64,000 nt of DNA from Lutibacter sp. (GTDB lineage: Bacteria > Bacteroidota > Bacteroidia > Flavobacteriales > Flavobacteriaceae), in the NCBI RefSeq assembly GCF_016342705.1, contig NZ_JAEINV010000003.1:211066-275065 (forward strand), given 5' to 3'. The position numbers were made by a program, and so were the translations under genes. Of the stretch, positions 63,394 to 64,000 are shown in pieces (the stretch's first letter is position 1; every line of letters begins with the position of its first letter). The notes under the pieces were generated by a model. That model was given only the letters and a program-made list of their open reading frames with translations. It was not told the DNA's origin and did no database searches.

Positions 63394-63573
63394 TGAAATA
63401 CAATTTTAATTTGAAATCAATATATTTTCTTCATTCAAGTAAATTATATGCAATAAGTTTTTGTTGGCTGTAAAAATAGAGGTGTATAAAATACTGAATT
63501 TAAGTTGGTTATTGTGAAGGTTATATTTTTGTTGTAAAAAAGCACTTATTTTGTAAAATAAGTTGTGAAAATC

Positions 63574-63605
63574 TTTGATAATTAGGAAATGTAATTATAT
63601 ATTTG
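63574..63605 (+). promoter_or_regulatory. Promoter of first tRNA-Val
   Basis: TTTG (63574-63577)-N20-TATATTTG (63598-63605), Bacteroidota -33/-7 consensus. Confidence 0.7.
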
Positions 63606-63615
63606 CATCCGCTTA

Positions 63616-63690
63616 GGGCAATTAGCTCAGTTGGTTCAGAGCACCTCGTTTACACCGAGGGGGTCGGGGGTTCGAATCCCTCATTGCCCA
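63616..63690 (+). tRNA. tRNA-Val (anticodon TAC), copy 1
   Basis: 75-nt cloverleaf: acceptor GGGCAAT/ATTGCCC, anticodon arm CCTCG-TTTACAC-CGAGG, T loop TTCGAAT; no encoded CCA. Confidence 0.95.
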
Positions 63691-63691
63691 C

Positions 63692-63725
63692 AAAAAAGTC
63701 TTCACTAAATGTGAAGACTTTTTTT
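63692..63725 (+). terminator. Terminator after tRNA-Val copy 1
   Basis: AAAAAAGTCTTCAC-taaat-GTGAAGACTTTTTTT. Confidence 0.88.
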
Positions 63726-63745
63726 ATTTATATGTGTTCAAAAAA

Positions 63746-63776
63746 TTTGCTATATTAAAAAGAGATTGTATATTTG
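63746..63776 (+). promoter_or_regulatory. Promoter of second tRNA-Val
   Basis: TTTG (63746-63749)-N19-TATATTTG (63769-63776). Confidence 0.7.
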
Positions 63777-63786
63777 CATCCGCTTA

Positions 63787-63861
63787 GGGCAATTAGCTCA
63801 GTTGGTTCAGAGCACCTCGTTTACACCGAGGGGGTCGGGGGTTCGAATCCCTCATTGCCCA
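63787..63861 (+). tRNA. tRNA-Val (anticodon TAC), copy 2
   Basis: Identical 75-nt sequence to copy 1, offset 171 nt. Confidence 0.95.
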
Positions 63862-63868
63862 CTAAAAC

Positions 63869-63898
63869 AAAAAAGCTTCCAATTTGGAAGCTTTTTTG
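63869..63898. terminator. Terminator after tRNA-Val copy 2
   Basis: AAAAAAGCTTCC-aattt-GGAAGCTTTTTT. Confidence 0.85.
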
Positions 63899-63922
63899 TC
63901 TTTTATGCATTGGTGATTGTTA

Positions 63923-64000
63923 CTAATCCGTTACAAAATTCCAAACTTGTCCAATAGTTTGGCCTCCTTTATTGTCTTTTACAACAACTTTCCAATAATA
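63923..64000 (-). CDS. C-terminal end of a fibronectin type III-like secreted protein (truncated by window)
   Basis: Minus strand reads YYWKVVVKDNKGGQTIGQVWNFVTD*, typical FN3 C-strand ending. Confidence 0.65.
   Translation of the reverse strand, partial: YYWKVVVKDNKGGQTIGQVWNFVTD

Noticed and set aside
63766-63957. 63-aa plus-strand ORF (LGQLAQLVQSTSFTPRGSGVRIPHCP)
   Set aside because: It is a translation of the second tRNA-Val gene and its flanks, a common spurious ORF type

Overview
Chromosomal window from a low-GC Bacteroidota genome, most likely Flavobacteriaceae. This is judged from gene order, A-rich leaders, TTG-N19-21-TANNTTTG promoters and a T9SS sorting domain. Positions 1-12046 hold the S10/spc/alpha ribosomal-protein super-operon, from the 3' end of rplW through rplQ, including secY, infA, a small rpmJ missing from the ORF track, and rpoA. 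It is followed by carA, eno, gltA, two guanidine-modifying enzymes, an Rrf2 regulator and a divergent NPD-like TIM-barrel protein. Next come a PadR/PspC/DUF2807 envelope-stress module, two sensor kinases, an ECF sigma pair, a DUF819 gene split by an in-frame stop, and tandem S46 dipeptidyl-peptidases. The 38-42 kb region is a tightly stacked minus-strand cassette: SPFH, a 20-aa hydrophobic peptide, DUF4177, a PH-like membrane protein, an alpha/beta hydrolase, RHH and an aldose epimerase. The remainder includes RluA, htpG, a GMC oxidoreductase, an iodotyrosine deiodinase-like flavoprotein, FabH, cbpA/cbpM, rnz, an orphan T9SS C-terminal domain, pyrB/pyrR, tandem DUF368, aroE, DUF349 and two tandem tRNA-Val(TAC). 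Most of the window is conserved housekeeping. I see no CRISPR array, prophage, transposase or classical defence island. The best candidates for something under-described are the SPFH/micropeptide/DUF4177/RHH cassette, the interrupted DUF819 gene, the S46 pair with a diverged specificity residue, the orphan T9SS CTD and the IYD-like flavoprotein. All family assignments were made by eye, without database searches.
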